Of a stretch of 45,972 bases of DNA, positions 12,780-19,771 are shown piece after piece (the stretch's first letter is position 1; each line of letters begins with the position of its first letter). Made by a program: the position numbers and the translations under genes. The notes beneath the pieces are model-generated. The model searched no databases and was not told the DNA's origin. It was given only the letters and a program-made list of their open reading frames with translations. Source of the stretch: a virus; the IMG/VR virus record IMGVR_UViG_3300011114_000545, positions 1 through 45,972 of that record; one strand, written 5' to 3'.

Positions 12780-14144
12780 ATGTCCCTTCCACAAGCGATG
12801 TTGCGGGAGCACATGCGGTCTCGGCGGATTGCGGAGACGCTGCGTCAGGCTGGGCCGTTGCGTTCTGGCGGCCCTGGGCCTTACGAGGCTCGGCAGTCGG
12901 ACAGGGGGCCGATGCAGGAGAGCATGGCGGCTCCTGTCGATCCGGTGCTGTCGTTCTACGACGACTATTGGAACGGCCTTGTCGGGAAGGGGCAGGGTTC
13001 GGGCTGGTTCGGGATGAACACGGTTTCGCAGGAGTTGATGCGGTTGCAGGGGGTGCAGGACCAATTCGGCGGTCTGTCGCCTGAATACGCGCAGGCGTTG
13101 GCCGAGAGCCCTGTCGGGCCCGGCTTCGGCGTGATGGGGACGGTTGGGGATGTGGCGAAGGGCATCCGGGCGTTCCACGGCTCGCCGCACACGTTCGATG
13201 CGTTCGACATGTCGCGTATCGGCACGGGCGAGGGCGCGCAGGCTTACGGGCATGGCTTGTACTTCGCTGAGAATGAGGGGGTGGCGCGAGGCTACCGCGA
13301 CCGCATTGCCGGGGCCGAATGGGTGGACAAGCGCGGCCTCGCGATTTCGTCAAATACAATATCCAACGAGGTGATGGAGCAGGCCCGGAAAGACGGGCTG
13401 GATATCCTTGAGGCAAACGACGCCGCTGGAATGTGGTCAACCGTGGTCCGAGACGGTGACGGTGCGGCAAACTTCCCCGGTTACGAAAGCGTCCGAACGG
13501 TGCTTGACAGGCTCGGGGTGCGGCTGCGTGAAAAGGGCTCCATGTACGAAGTCCGCATCAACGCCAACCCCGACGACTTCCTCGATTGGGACAAGCCGCT
13601 GAGTGAGCAGTCGCAGCGCGTTGCGGATGTGTTGACTCAGCTTGAGGACAGAATGGGCAGCGGATCCGCGACGATAGGCGGCGAGCGTGTCATTGATCTG
13701 GCGCGGTCTCACGGTGCGACTGGCATGGTGCCTGTTAGGCTCGGGACTCTTATGCGCGACGGCGCGACGGTCGACGAAGCCCTCAACGCCATGGTGGGGA
13801 TGAGCAATAACGCTGATTGGCAGAAGCAGATCGCAATGCTTCGCGGAAAGATCACCGGAAGCGTCGATGTAAAGCGCGTGTTTGGGCCGGATTGGCGTGG
13901 GGCAGATATTGCCAAGCGTAACTTGAATGTGAAACCGGAGGAGGTGGCCGCCGCGTTGCGAGACGCAGGCGTTCCCGGCATCAAGTACCTTGACGCCGGT
14001 TCCCGTGGCGCAGGCGACGGCTCCCGCAACTACGTTGTCTTTGACGACAAGCTCATTGAAATCCTCCGGCGCTATGGCCTCCTGCCTCCCGTGGCGGTCG
14101 GGGCCGGTCTGCTGTCGGGCAACGACGCGGAGGCGGGGCAGTAG
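12780..14144 (+). CDS. ADP-ribosyltransferase-like protein between terminase genes
   Basis: This 454-residue protein carries FHGSPHTFDAFDMSRIG (from about residue 126) and GEGAQAYGHGLYFAENE, the pattern of ADP-ribosyltransferase-fold domains seen in large phage polyvalent proteins (His in HGS, Tyr in GLYFA). The C-terminus holds the conserved ending GVPGIKYLDAGSRGAGDGSR followed by NYVVFDDKLIEILRRYG. The expected catalytic Glu cannot be pinned by eye; YEVRINANPDDFLDW is a candidate region. The N-terminal 120 residues are glycine- and proline-rich. It is probably delivered with the DNA or made early to modify a host protein, but its place between small and large terminase is unusual. Confidence 0.75.
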   Translation: MSLPQAMLREHMRSRRIAETLRQAGPLRSGGPGPYEARQSDRGPMQESMAAPVDPVLSFYDDYWNGLVGKGQGSGWFGMNTVSQELMRLQGVQDQFGGLSPEYAQALAESPVGPGFGVMGTVGDVAKGIRAFHGSPHTFDAFDMSRIGTGEGAQAYGHGLYFAENEGVARGYRDRIAGAEWVDKRGLAISSNTISNEVMEQARKDGLDILEANDAAGMWSTVVRDGDGAANFPGYESVRTVLDRLGVRLREKGSMYEVRINANPDDFLDWDKPLSEQSQRVADVLTQLEDRMGSGSATIGGERVIDLARSHGATGMVPVRLGTLMRDGATVDEALNAMVGMSNNADWQKQIAMLRGKITGSVDVKRVFGPDWRGADIAKRNLNVKPEEVAAALRDAGVPGIKYLDAGSRGAGDGSRNYVVFDDKLIEILRRYGLLPPVAVGAGLLSGNDAEAGQ

Positions 14145-15659
14145 GTGCAAGCCGTCAGTCTCGACTACACGCCCCAACCGCGGCAGGCGCTGCTTCATGC
14201 CACTCCGGCGAGGCTGATCCTCTACGGGGGTGCTGTTGGGGGCGGGAAGTCCCATGCGCTGAGATGGGAGGCGATATCGTGGGCCTTGCAGGTTCCTGGC
14301 ATCCAGGTCTACCTCTTCCGCCGGACTTTGGGCGAGCTGGAAGACAACCACGTCCGTCAGTTGAAGGACAGCCTGAGCCCTCTCCATGGGCACGTCGGAT
14401 ACAACGAGACGCGCAAGACGTTCGAGTTCAAGAACGGCTCAACGATCCGGCTCTGTTATTGCGAGAAGGAGCATGACGTTGAGCGGTATCAGGGTGCCGA
14501 GATCCACGTCCTGCTGGTGGATGAGGCGGGGCACCTGACGGAGTACCAGTTGAATTATCTGGTCGGCCGAAACCGTCTTGGCGGGTTTGCCGAGAAGGTG
14601 GCGGAGGAATTGCGGCACATGCTGCCGAGGGCGGTGTTCTCGTCCAATCCCGGTGGTCCGGGGCATCAGTTTTTGAAACAGTGTTTCGTGGAGCCTGCCG
14701 AGGAGGGGGTGGAGTTCCGCAATCAGCGATACCGCGATCCGCGCGACCCGAACGATCCGGGCAGGTTGTCGATCTACATCCCGGCGCGGATGAAGGACAA
14801 CAAGTTCATTGATTCCGACTACGGCGCTTCTCTTGCCGGTCTTCCGCCAGAGCTTGCACGGGCTCTGAGGGACGGCGATTGGGATGCGGTTGTCGGGCAG
14901 GCGCTTCACACGCTGGCCCGTGAAAAGCACATGCTGCGCCCCTTCACGCCTCCGAGGCACTGGACGCGGTTCATGTCTCTCGATTGGGGCACGGCCAAAC
15001 CGTTTTCGGTGGGCTGGTACACGGTATCCGATGGGGGGATTCTGGAGGGCAAGGAGGCGTGGCCCGAGCGGTGGCTGCCTCCGGGTGCGGTGATCCGTTA
15101 CGCCGAATGGTACGGCTGGAACGGTAACGCGGACCAGGGTGCAAGGCTGGATTCCAGAACCGTCGCCAAGCGTATTCTGGAGATCGAGAAGGAACGTGGG
15201 GAACCGCCGATTGACTACCGCATCGGCGACACGGCCATGTGGGCCGTTCACGACGGCATCTCGATTGCGCACAACATGATGGAAGCAACCGAGGGGCGGT
15301 TGCAGTTGACCCCGGCGAAGAAGTCGCGGGAGCAGAATTACAACGAAATCCTGTGCCGTTTGGCAGGTTCGGAGAATTACCTGACAGATGGCAGGGACGG
15401 CGATGCGCCGATGTTCTACGCGACGGCCGATTGTACGCACTTCTGGCGTACGGTGCCGACGCTGATCCTCGACGGGACGAACCCCGAGAAGGGGCCGGAT
15501 TCGTCGCAGGAGGACCATGTATTCGACGATGTGTCGTACGCGCTCCGGTCCCGTCCGTTCATGACGACGGAATTGGACCGCTACATGGCTGCGCACGGCA
15601 ATGAGATGAGAGAGGCGAAACGTGGCGGAAGATCGAGCGACCCCTACGCCACCCGTTAG
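14145..15659 (+). CDS. terL: Terminase large subunit
   Basis: This 504-residue packaging motor has Walker A LYGGAVGGGKS (about 26-36), Walker B LLVDEAGHL (about 123-131), a coupling-type segment FSSNPGGPGH and an RNase H-like nuclease domain opening with MSLDWGTAKP (Asp near 277), with further acidic residues at RIGDTAMW and DHVFDDVSYAL. It starts at GTG immediately after the TAG of the ADP-ribosyltransferase-like gene. It hydrolyses ATP to fill the prohead and cuts the concatemer. Start site and length are normal for the family. Confidence 0.93.
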   Translation: MQAVSLDYTPQPRQALLHATPARLILYGGAVGGGKSHALRWEAISWALQVPGIQVYLFRRTLGELEDNHVRQLKDSLSPLHGHVGYNETRKTFEFKNGSTIRLCYCEKEHDVERYQGAEIHVLLVDEAGHLTEYQLNYLVGRNRLGGFAEKVAEELRHMLPRAVFSSNPGGPGHQFLKQCFVEPAEEGVEFRNQRYRDPRDPNDPGRLSIYIPARMKDNKFIDSDYGASLAGLPPELARALRDGDWDAVVGQALHTLAREKHMLRPFTPPRHWTRFMSLDWGTAKPFSVGWYTVSDGGILEGKEAWPERWLPPGAVIRYAEWYGWNGNADQGARLDSRTVAKRILEIEKERGEPPIDYRIGDTAMWAVHDGISIAHNMMEATEGRLQLTPAKKSREQNYNEILCRLAGSENYLTDGRDGDAPMFYATADCTHFWRTVPTLILDGTNPEKGPDSSQEDHVFDDVSYALRSRPFMTTELDRYMAAHGNEMREAKRGGRSSDPYATR

Positions 15660-16362
15660 CCTCTACACCCGGCATCCCAATTCACAGATGGTGATGTCCT
15701 TCTTCGCGAAGGGCTGCGGGGGTCGTTTGGCCCCCGTCGGGGCGGGGGGCGATCGGATCTCATGCTACGGTGTTCTGCGGGGTTGTATGGCGGCCATGAA
15801 GGCAGCGGACGCCTTCTGGTACATCGACCATGGGGCCTTTGACCGGGGCAGGTACTACCGCGTCGTAAGGGACGGGTTCTGGATATCTTCGGAGCCCGAC
15901 ACGGACGACGAGCGGTTCCGCAAGCTGAACGTGACGTTGAAGGACTGGCGCACGACGGGCGATCACATCGTCATCGTGCCGCCCTCGCAATTTGCCGAAC
16001 TGGCCCACGATCTGGTGGGCTGGCTCGACGCCGTTTCCATGACGCTGGCGCGCTACACAGACCGGCCGATTGTCGTCCACACGAAGGCATCGAAGGAGCC
16101 CCTGTCGCACGTTTTGCAGGGCGCGTGGTGCCTAGTGACCGACCATTCCAACGCCGCGATAGATGCTCTGACCGAGGGCATCCCGGCGATTATGACGAAC
16201 CCGGCCCGAAGGCTGGGCGACCTGAGAGACATCGAGAACCCGCCCATGAGGCGGGATTTTTTTTGCCGCCTCGCCAACCAGCAATGGACGTTGGACGAGA
16301 TGGCTTCCGGAGAGTGTTGGAGATCACATGAGAGCAGCGATCCCGGTTTACATCGGGTATGA
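15622..16362 (+). CDS. GT-B-type glycosyltransferase-like protein
   Basis: This 246-residue protein opens the sugar cassette. The segment CLVTDHSNAAIDALTEGIPA matches the donor-binding C-terminal element of GT-B enzymes and capsule-type transferases (S-N-x-x-x-E/D-A-L-x-x-G-I/K-P). RDFFCRLANQQWTLDEM is the usual C-terminal ending of such phage proteins, so I take the frame as intact to 16362. The start GTG 15622 overlaps the large terminase by 38 bases. A terminator-like stem with eight T residues lies inside the gene at 16239-16264, so expression of its end and of downstream genes may be tuned or variable. Confidence 0.65.
   Translation: MAEDRATPTPPVSLYTRHPNSQMVMSFFAKGCGGRLAPVGAGGDRISCYGVLRGCMAAMKAADAFWYIDHGAFDRGRYYRVVRDGFWISSEPDTDDERFRKLNVTLKDWRTTGDHIVIVPPSQFAELAHDLVGWLDAVSMTLARYTDRPIVVHTKASKEPLSHVLQGAWCLVTDHSNAAIDALTEGIPAIMTNPARRLGDLRDIENPPMRRDFFCRLANQQWTLDEMASGECWRSHESSDPGLHRV
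16239..16264 (+). terminator. Intragenic terminator-like hairpin with T8
   Basis: CCCGCC (16239-16244), loop CATGA and GGCGGG (16250-16255) form a perfect 6-bp GC stem, followed by one A and eight T residues (16257-16264). This is a canonical intrinsic terminator shape, yet it sits within an open frame about 100 bases from its end. It may attenuate the cassette, and the T8 run is a likely slippage site. Confidence 0.6.
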
Positions 16363-17041
16363 CCGTCGAGAAGAAGAAGCCTGGGACGTGTGCAAACACT
16401 CCCTCCTGCGCCATACGTCAATCCCCGTCCACCCGATCAAGCTGAAGGACACGACCCTTCGTGAGATCGGGATTTACGGGCGGGACTGGCAGGAGCGTGA
16501 CGGCATACGTTACGACACGCTCGACCGAAAACCGTTCTCGACGGACTTTGCCTTCACGCGGTTCCTGTCACCGATCCTCGCGCTTTATCAGGGTTGGTCG
16601 CTGTTCATGGACTGCGACATGCTCTGGCGGGCTGACATCGCGGAACTGATGGCGCTCGCCGATCCGAAATACGCGGTGATGTGCGTCAAGCATGATTACA
16701 CGCCGAAAGAGGGCGTGAAGATGGACGGCCAGCGGCAGGAGACCTACCGCCGCAAGAACTGGTCGTCGTTCATGCTGTTCAACTGCGAGCATCCTGCCAA
16801 CCGTTTCCTCACGCCCCGCGCGGTGAGTACCGAACCCGGCGCATGGCTTCACGGCATGGGCTGGCTGAAGGACGAGGATATCGGCGGGCTGCCGGAAGCG
16901 TGGAACTGGCTCTGCGGGTGGTCGTCCCCGGACATCGACCCGAAGGTGGTCCACTACACGCTCGGAGGTCCGTGGTTCGACGATTACCGCAACGTCCCCT
17001 TCGCCGGGGAGTGGTTGCAGGAACGCGTGAGGATGCCGTGA
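16328..17041 (+). CDS. GT-A-fold (GT8-like) glycosyltransferase
   Basis: This 237-residue protein has IPVYIGYDRREEEAWDVCKH at the N-terminus, characteristic of GT8-type enzymes, and the metal-binding DxD in LFMDCDMLWRADI (about 96-108). VVHYTLGGPWFDDY near the C-terminus matches the family's HxxG region. It should transfer a sugar from a nucleotide donor with Mn or Mg. GGAGATC precedes the ATG. It overlaps both neighbours and is one of five linked sugar- or methyl-transfer genes between large terminase and portal. Confidence 0.82.
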   Translation: MRAAIPVYIGYDRREEEAWDVCKHSLLRHTSIPVHPIKLKDTTLREIGIYGRDWQERDGIRYDTLDRKPFSTDFAFTRFLSPILALYQGWSLFMDCDMLWRADIAELMALADPKYAVMCVKHDYTPKEGVKMDGQRQETYRRKNWSSFMLFNCEHPANRFLTPRAVSTEPGAWLHGMGWLKDEDIGGLPEAWNWLCGWSSPDIDPKVVHYTLGGPWFDDYRNVPFAGEWLQERVRMP

Positions 17042-17634
17042 TCGTCAACGGCTGGATGCTTCCGAAGGACGACACGCACTTCCCGAAATACGCCGAGGCC
17101 GGAGACTACCAGCCGACCCTCATGGGCATGGCGCTGAATTACGTTACCGACTTCACAGCGGCGGTCGATGCCGGGGGCCACATCGGGTTCATGTCGCGCA
17201 GGCTGACACGCTCGTTCGAGAGGGTCTGGTCATTCGAGCCGGTGCCGGAGAACTTCGACTGTCTGCGGATCAACGCACCCAAGGCAACGGCAATCCGCGT
17301 GGCGCTAGGTAACGACCGCGGCGAGATCGAGATGGCCTGTCCTGCGGTCGGGAATTCCGGCTCATGGGAAAGGGGTGATGGGATCACGGTCCCGCTGATG
17401 AAGCTGGACGACTACCCGATTTCCTCCGTGGGCTTCGTCAAGATCGACGTGCAGGGAATGGAAACGGACGTTCTGCTCGGCGGAGAAATGCTGATCCGCA
17501 AGAGCCGGCCGGTGATCGCGGTTGAGGTCAAGATGCGTGGCGAAACCAACCACGCCGTCGAGGCTCTGCTGCTGTCGTGGGGTGCTCGTATCGCCGCGCG
17601 GATCGGCAAGGATATCGTGGCGGTCTGGCAATGA
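17038..17634 (+). CDS. FkbM-family methyltransferase
   Basis: This 198-residue protein is GTGA-coupled to the gene before it. It has AAVDAGGHIGFMSRRL (SAM-binding motif I), VWSFEPVPENFDCLR (motif II with acidic residue) and SVGFVKIDVQGMETDVLLG, the signature of FkbM-type enzymes. The family O-methylates sugars and small molecules, so the likely substrate is a glycan built by the neighbouring transferases. Length is slightly short of the usual range but all core motifs are present. Confidence 0.85.
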   Translation: MIVNGWMLPKDDTHFPKYAEAGDYQPTLMGMALNYVTDFTAAVDAGGHIGFMSRRLTRSFERVWSFEPVPENFDCLRINAPKATAIRVALGNDRGEIEMACPAVGNSGSWERGDGITVPLMKLDDYPISSVGFVKIDVQGMETDVLLGGEMLIRKSRPVIAVEVKMRGETNHAVEALLLSWGARIAARIGKDIVAVWQ

Positions 17635-18362
17635 TCCGGGTCTGCACGTCGTTTTCCACGAGACAGTATGAGGTCTACGGCAAGCGGTTCCTCGATACCT
17701 ATCGGGAGTTCTGCGACAAGCCGTTGACGGTCTTTCACGAGGGTCAGGATCTACCCGATTGGGTGGAGGCGAGAGACCTTCGCGAAGATGCGGACCTGCT
17801 GGCGTTCCTGAAACTCTGGGGCGAGAAGCCCTTTGCGCATGGCTTGGTGAGTGGCGGTCTCAACTACCGTTTCCAGGCGGTGAAGTTCGCCAAGAAGGTC
17901 TTTGCCTACACGAACCATCCTCCATTGACCCCGGAAGATGTCTGGGTCTGGATCGACGCCGACGTGGAGTTTTTCGCGCCGGTCACGGAGGAATGGTGGT
18001 CCCGTTCCTGTTCGTCAGGTTTCGTCGGGTCGTACATCGGCCGGCGGAAGTGGAGCCATCCCGAGTGTGGGTTCATGTCGTTCAGCGGCCGGTACAACGG
18101 CGCTGAGATCCTGTCGGAGATACGCCGCATCTACACGTCCGGCCTGCTGTTCGGTTTGCCCGAGTGGCACGACAGCTATGTGTTCGGCGTCGTTCAAAGG
18201 GCGTGGGATTTGAGGGGCCGGATTCGGTTCTTCAACCTCGCCGAAACCGTCGAGGAAACAGGCGATGTCCCGCACCCGTGGCCGGACACCGTGCTTGGAG
18301 AGGTCTGCCGCCACCACAAGGGGCCGGTAGCCAAGAGAGAAACCTATGGAGAGATCGCGTGA
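17631..18362 (+). CDS. GT-A-like glycosyltransferase
   Basis: This 243-residue protein is ATGA-coupled to the FkbM gene. The central DVWVWIDADVEFFAPV carries a DxD-like DAD motif, and PEWHDSYVFGVVQRAW supplies the downstream acidic segment seen in many GT-A enzymes. The N-terminus (MIRVCTSFSTRQYEVYGKRFLD) fits the nucleotide-binding strand. Family number cannot be set by eye. It is distinct from the GT8-like gene two positions upstream. Confidence 0.7.
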   Translation: MIRVCTSFSTRQYEVYGKRFLDTYREFCDKPLTVFHEGQDLPDWVEARDLREDADLLAFLKLWGEKPFAHGLVSGGLNYRFQAVKFAKKVFAYTNHPPLTPEDVWVWIDADVEFFAPVTEEWWSRSCSSGFVGSYIGRRKWSHPECGFMSFSGRYNGAEILSEIRRIYTSGLLFGLPEWHDSYVFGVVQRAWDLRGRIRFFNLAETVEETGDVPHPWPDTVLGEVCRHHKGPVAKRETYGEIA

Positions 18363-19771
18363 ACCGTTACGAACAGCTTTTGCAGATCATCGAGCAGACC
18401 AAGCCCCGCACCATCATCGAGGTCGGAACATGGAACGGCCTTCGCGCCGTTCAGATGGCGACCGAGGCTCTGAGGTTCGGCCCCGTCCATTACGTCGGAC
18501 TGGACCTGTTCGAGGAAGCCACGGCGGAAACCGACGCCGCCGAATTGAACGTCAAGGCCCACTGCACGATTGACGAGGTTCACGCCCGCCTGACCGACCT
18601 CCAGGCACAGGACACGCGGTTCACGTTCACGCTCTGGGGCGGCAACACGAACGACACGCTGCCCGAGGTGATGAAGCTCGAAGCGATGGAAGGCCCGTCG
18701 CTGGCGTTCATCGACGGCGGGCACTCGGTCGAGACGATCCGCAACGATTATGAACACCTGAAGGGGTGCGATTTCGTCGTTTTGGATGACCTGTACCAGC
18801 CAGACGACAGGGGCTGTCCCGACGTTGACAAGTACGGCTGCAACCACCTGCTGGAGAGCATCGGCACCCTCGGTGTTGACTGGTTCATTCTGCCCGTAGG
18901 CGATCCCGTGGTGACCGGCGGGCGCGTTCACATGGCGACGGTGGGGTTCAATCCGCCCATCGCCGTGACGAAGAAGCTGGTTGTCAAGACGAAAAACAGC
19001 GTCGATGACGGCGTGATCCTCGCTCATGTTTCGTCGGCGCTGTCAAGGGGGCTGCCGGAGATGCAAGCCTGCCGTCGCCACGGTCGCGAGGCCGTGGTGG
19101 TGTCCGGCGGCCCGACGTTCAAGTTGCATGTGGCCGAAATCAAGGCGCGTCAGGACGCCGGAGCCTATGTTTTCTGCGTCAAGACCTCGCACGACTGGTT
19201 GATTGCCAACGGCGTGGTTCCGTTCGGCTGCATCCTGCTCGACCCGCGCCCGCATGTGCTGGACTTCGTGTCTGATCCGCACCCCGACGTGACCTATTTC
19301 GTAGCCTCTCAGGTGCATCCGGCGACGCTGGACCGGCTACAGGAGCGCGGATCGAAGATCGTCCTCTACCACGCCCTTGTTGGGGCTGGTGAGGCCAACC
19401 TTCTGGCCGGAAAGAGCCTTGTTGTCGGCGGGTCGACCTCCGCCACGCGGGGCATTTCGATGCTGAACGCCCTCGGGTTCGCGATTTTCGACCTCTACGG
19501 CTACGACTCGTGCTTCCAGTCGAAGCCGGGCGACGAATACACGTTCGAGGGTGACGGAAAGCGGCCCATCGACGTGAAAATCAACGGTCGGGCCTTCTGG
19601 ACGACCCCGGAACTGATCGCACAGGCCCAGGATTTCGAGAAACTGGCCGAAATGGCCGTTGGCGGCAACGCCATCGAGCTTGAGGTCCATGGCGACGGCG
19701 TGATCCCGCATATCTGGTCGAAAATGAGGCCGAACAAGGCCGATTTTGGGGTTGAGTATGGCATTTCCTAA
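18359..19771 (+). CDS. Fused SAM methyltransferase and MptE/DUF115-like protein
   Basis: This 470-residue protein looks like two domains. Residues 1 to about 195 are a class I methyltransferase (TIIEVGTWNGLRAVQMA as motif I, SLAFIDGGHSVETIRNDYEH of the Methyltransf_24 type). Residues about 225-460 resemble the MptE-like/DUF115 domain (VVVSGGPTFKLHVAEIKA, YVFCVKTSHDWLIANGV, GCILLDPRP, VVGGSTSATRGISMLNALG), the core of Maf proteins that attach nonulosonic sugars to flagellin. GTG start with GGAGA upstream, GTGA-coupled. A Maf-like transfer to a virion protein is an attractive but unproved role. It overlaps the portal start by 14 bases. Confidence 0.75.
   Translation: MNRYEQLLQIIEQTKPRTIIEVGTWNGLRAVQMATEALRFGPVHYVGLDLFEEATAETDAAELNVKAHCTIDEVHARLTDLQAQDTRFTFTLWGGNTNDTLPEVMKLEAMEGPSLAFIDGGHSVETIRNDYEHLKGCDFVVLDDLYQPDDRGCPDVDKYGCNHLLESIGTLGVDWFILPVGDPVVTGGRVHMATVGFNPPIAVTKKLVVKTKNSVDDGVILAHVSSALSRGLPEMQACRRHGREAVVVSGGPTFKLHVAEIKARQDAGAYVFCVKTSHDWLIANGVVPFGCILLDPRPHVLDFVSDPHPDVTYFVASQVHPATLDRLQERGSKIVLYHALVGAGEANLLAGKSLVVGGSTSATRGISMLNALGFAIFDLYGYDSCFQSKPGDEYTFEGDGKRPIDVKINGRAFWTTPELIAQAQDFEKLAEMAVGGNAIELEVHGDGVIPHIWSKMRPNKADFGVEYGIS

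Noticed and set aside
12360-13253. 297-codon minus-strand frame across the intergenic tract
   Set aside because: Reads as the shadow of the ADP-ribosyltransferase-like gene; no coherent domain.
14439-15596. 385-codon minus-strand open frame over the large terminase
   Set aside because: Shadow of terL, without motifs or ribosome site.
18359-19771. Queuosine or 7-deazaguanine DNA-modification genes in the cassette
   Set aside because: No QueC/D/E/F or transglycosylase motifs; the MptE-like domain matches glycosylation-type DUF115 better than pterin synthesis.
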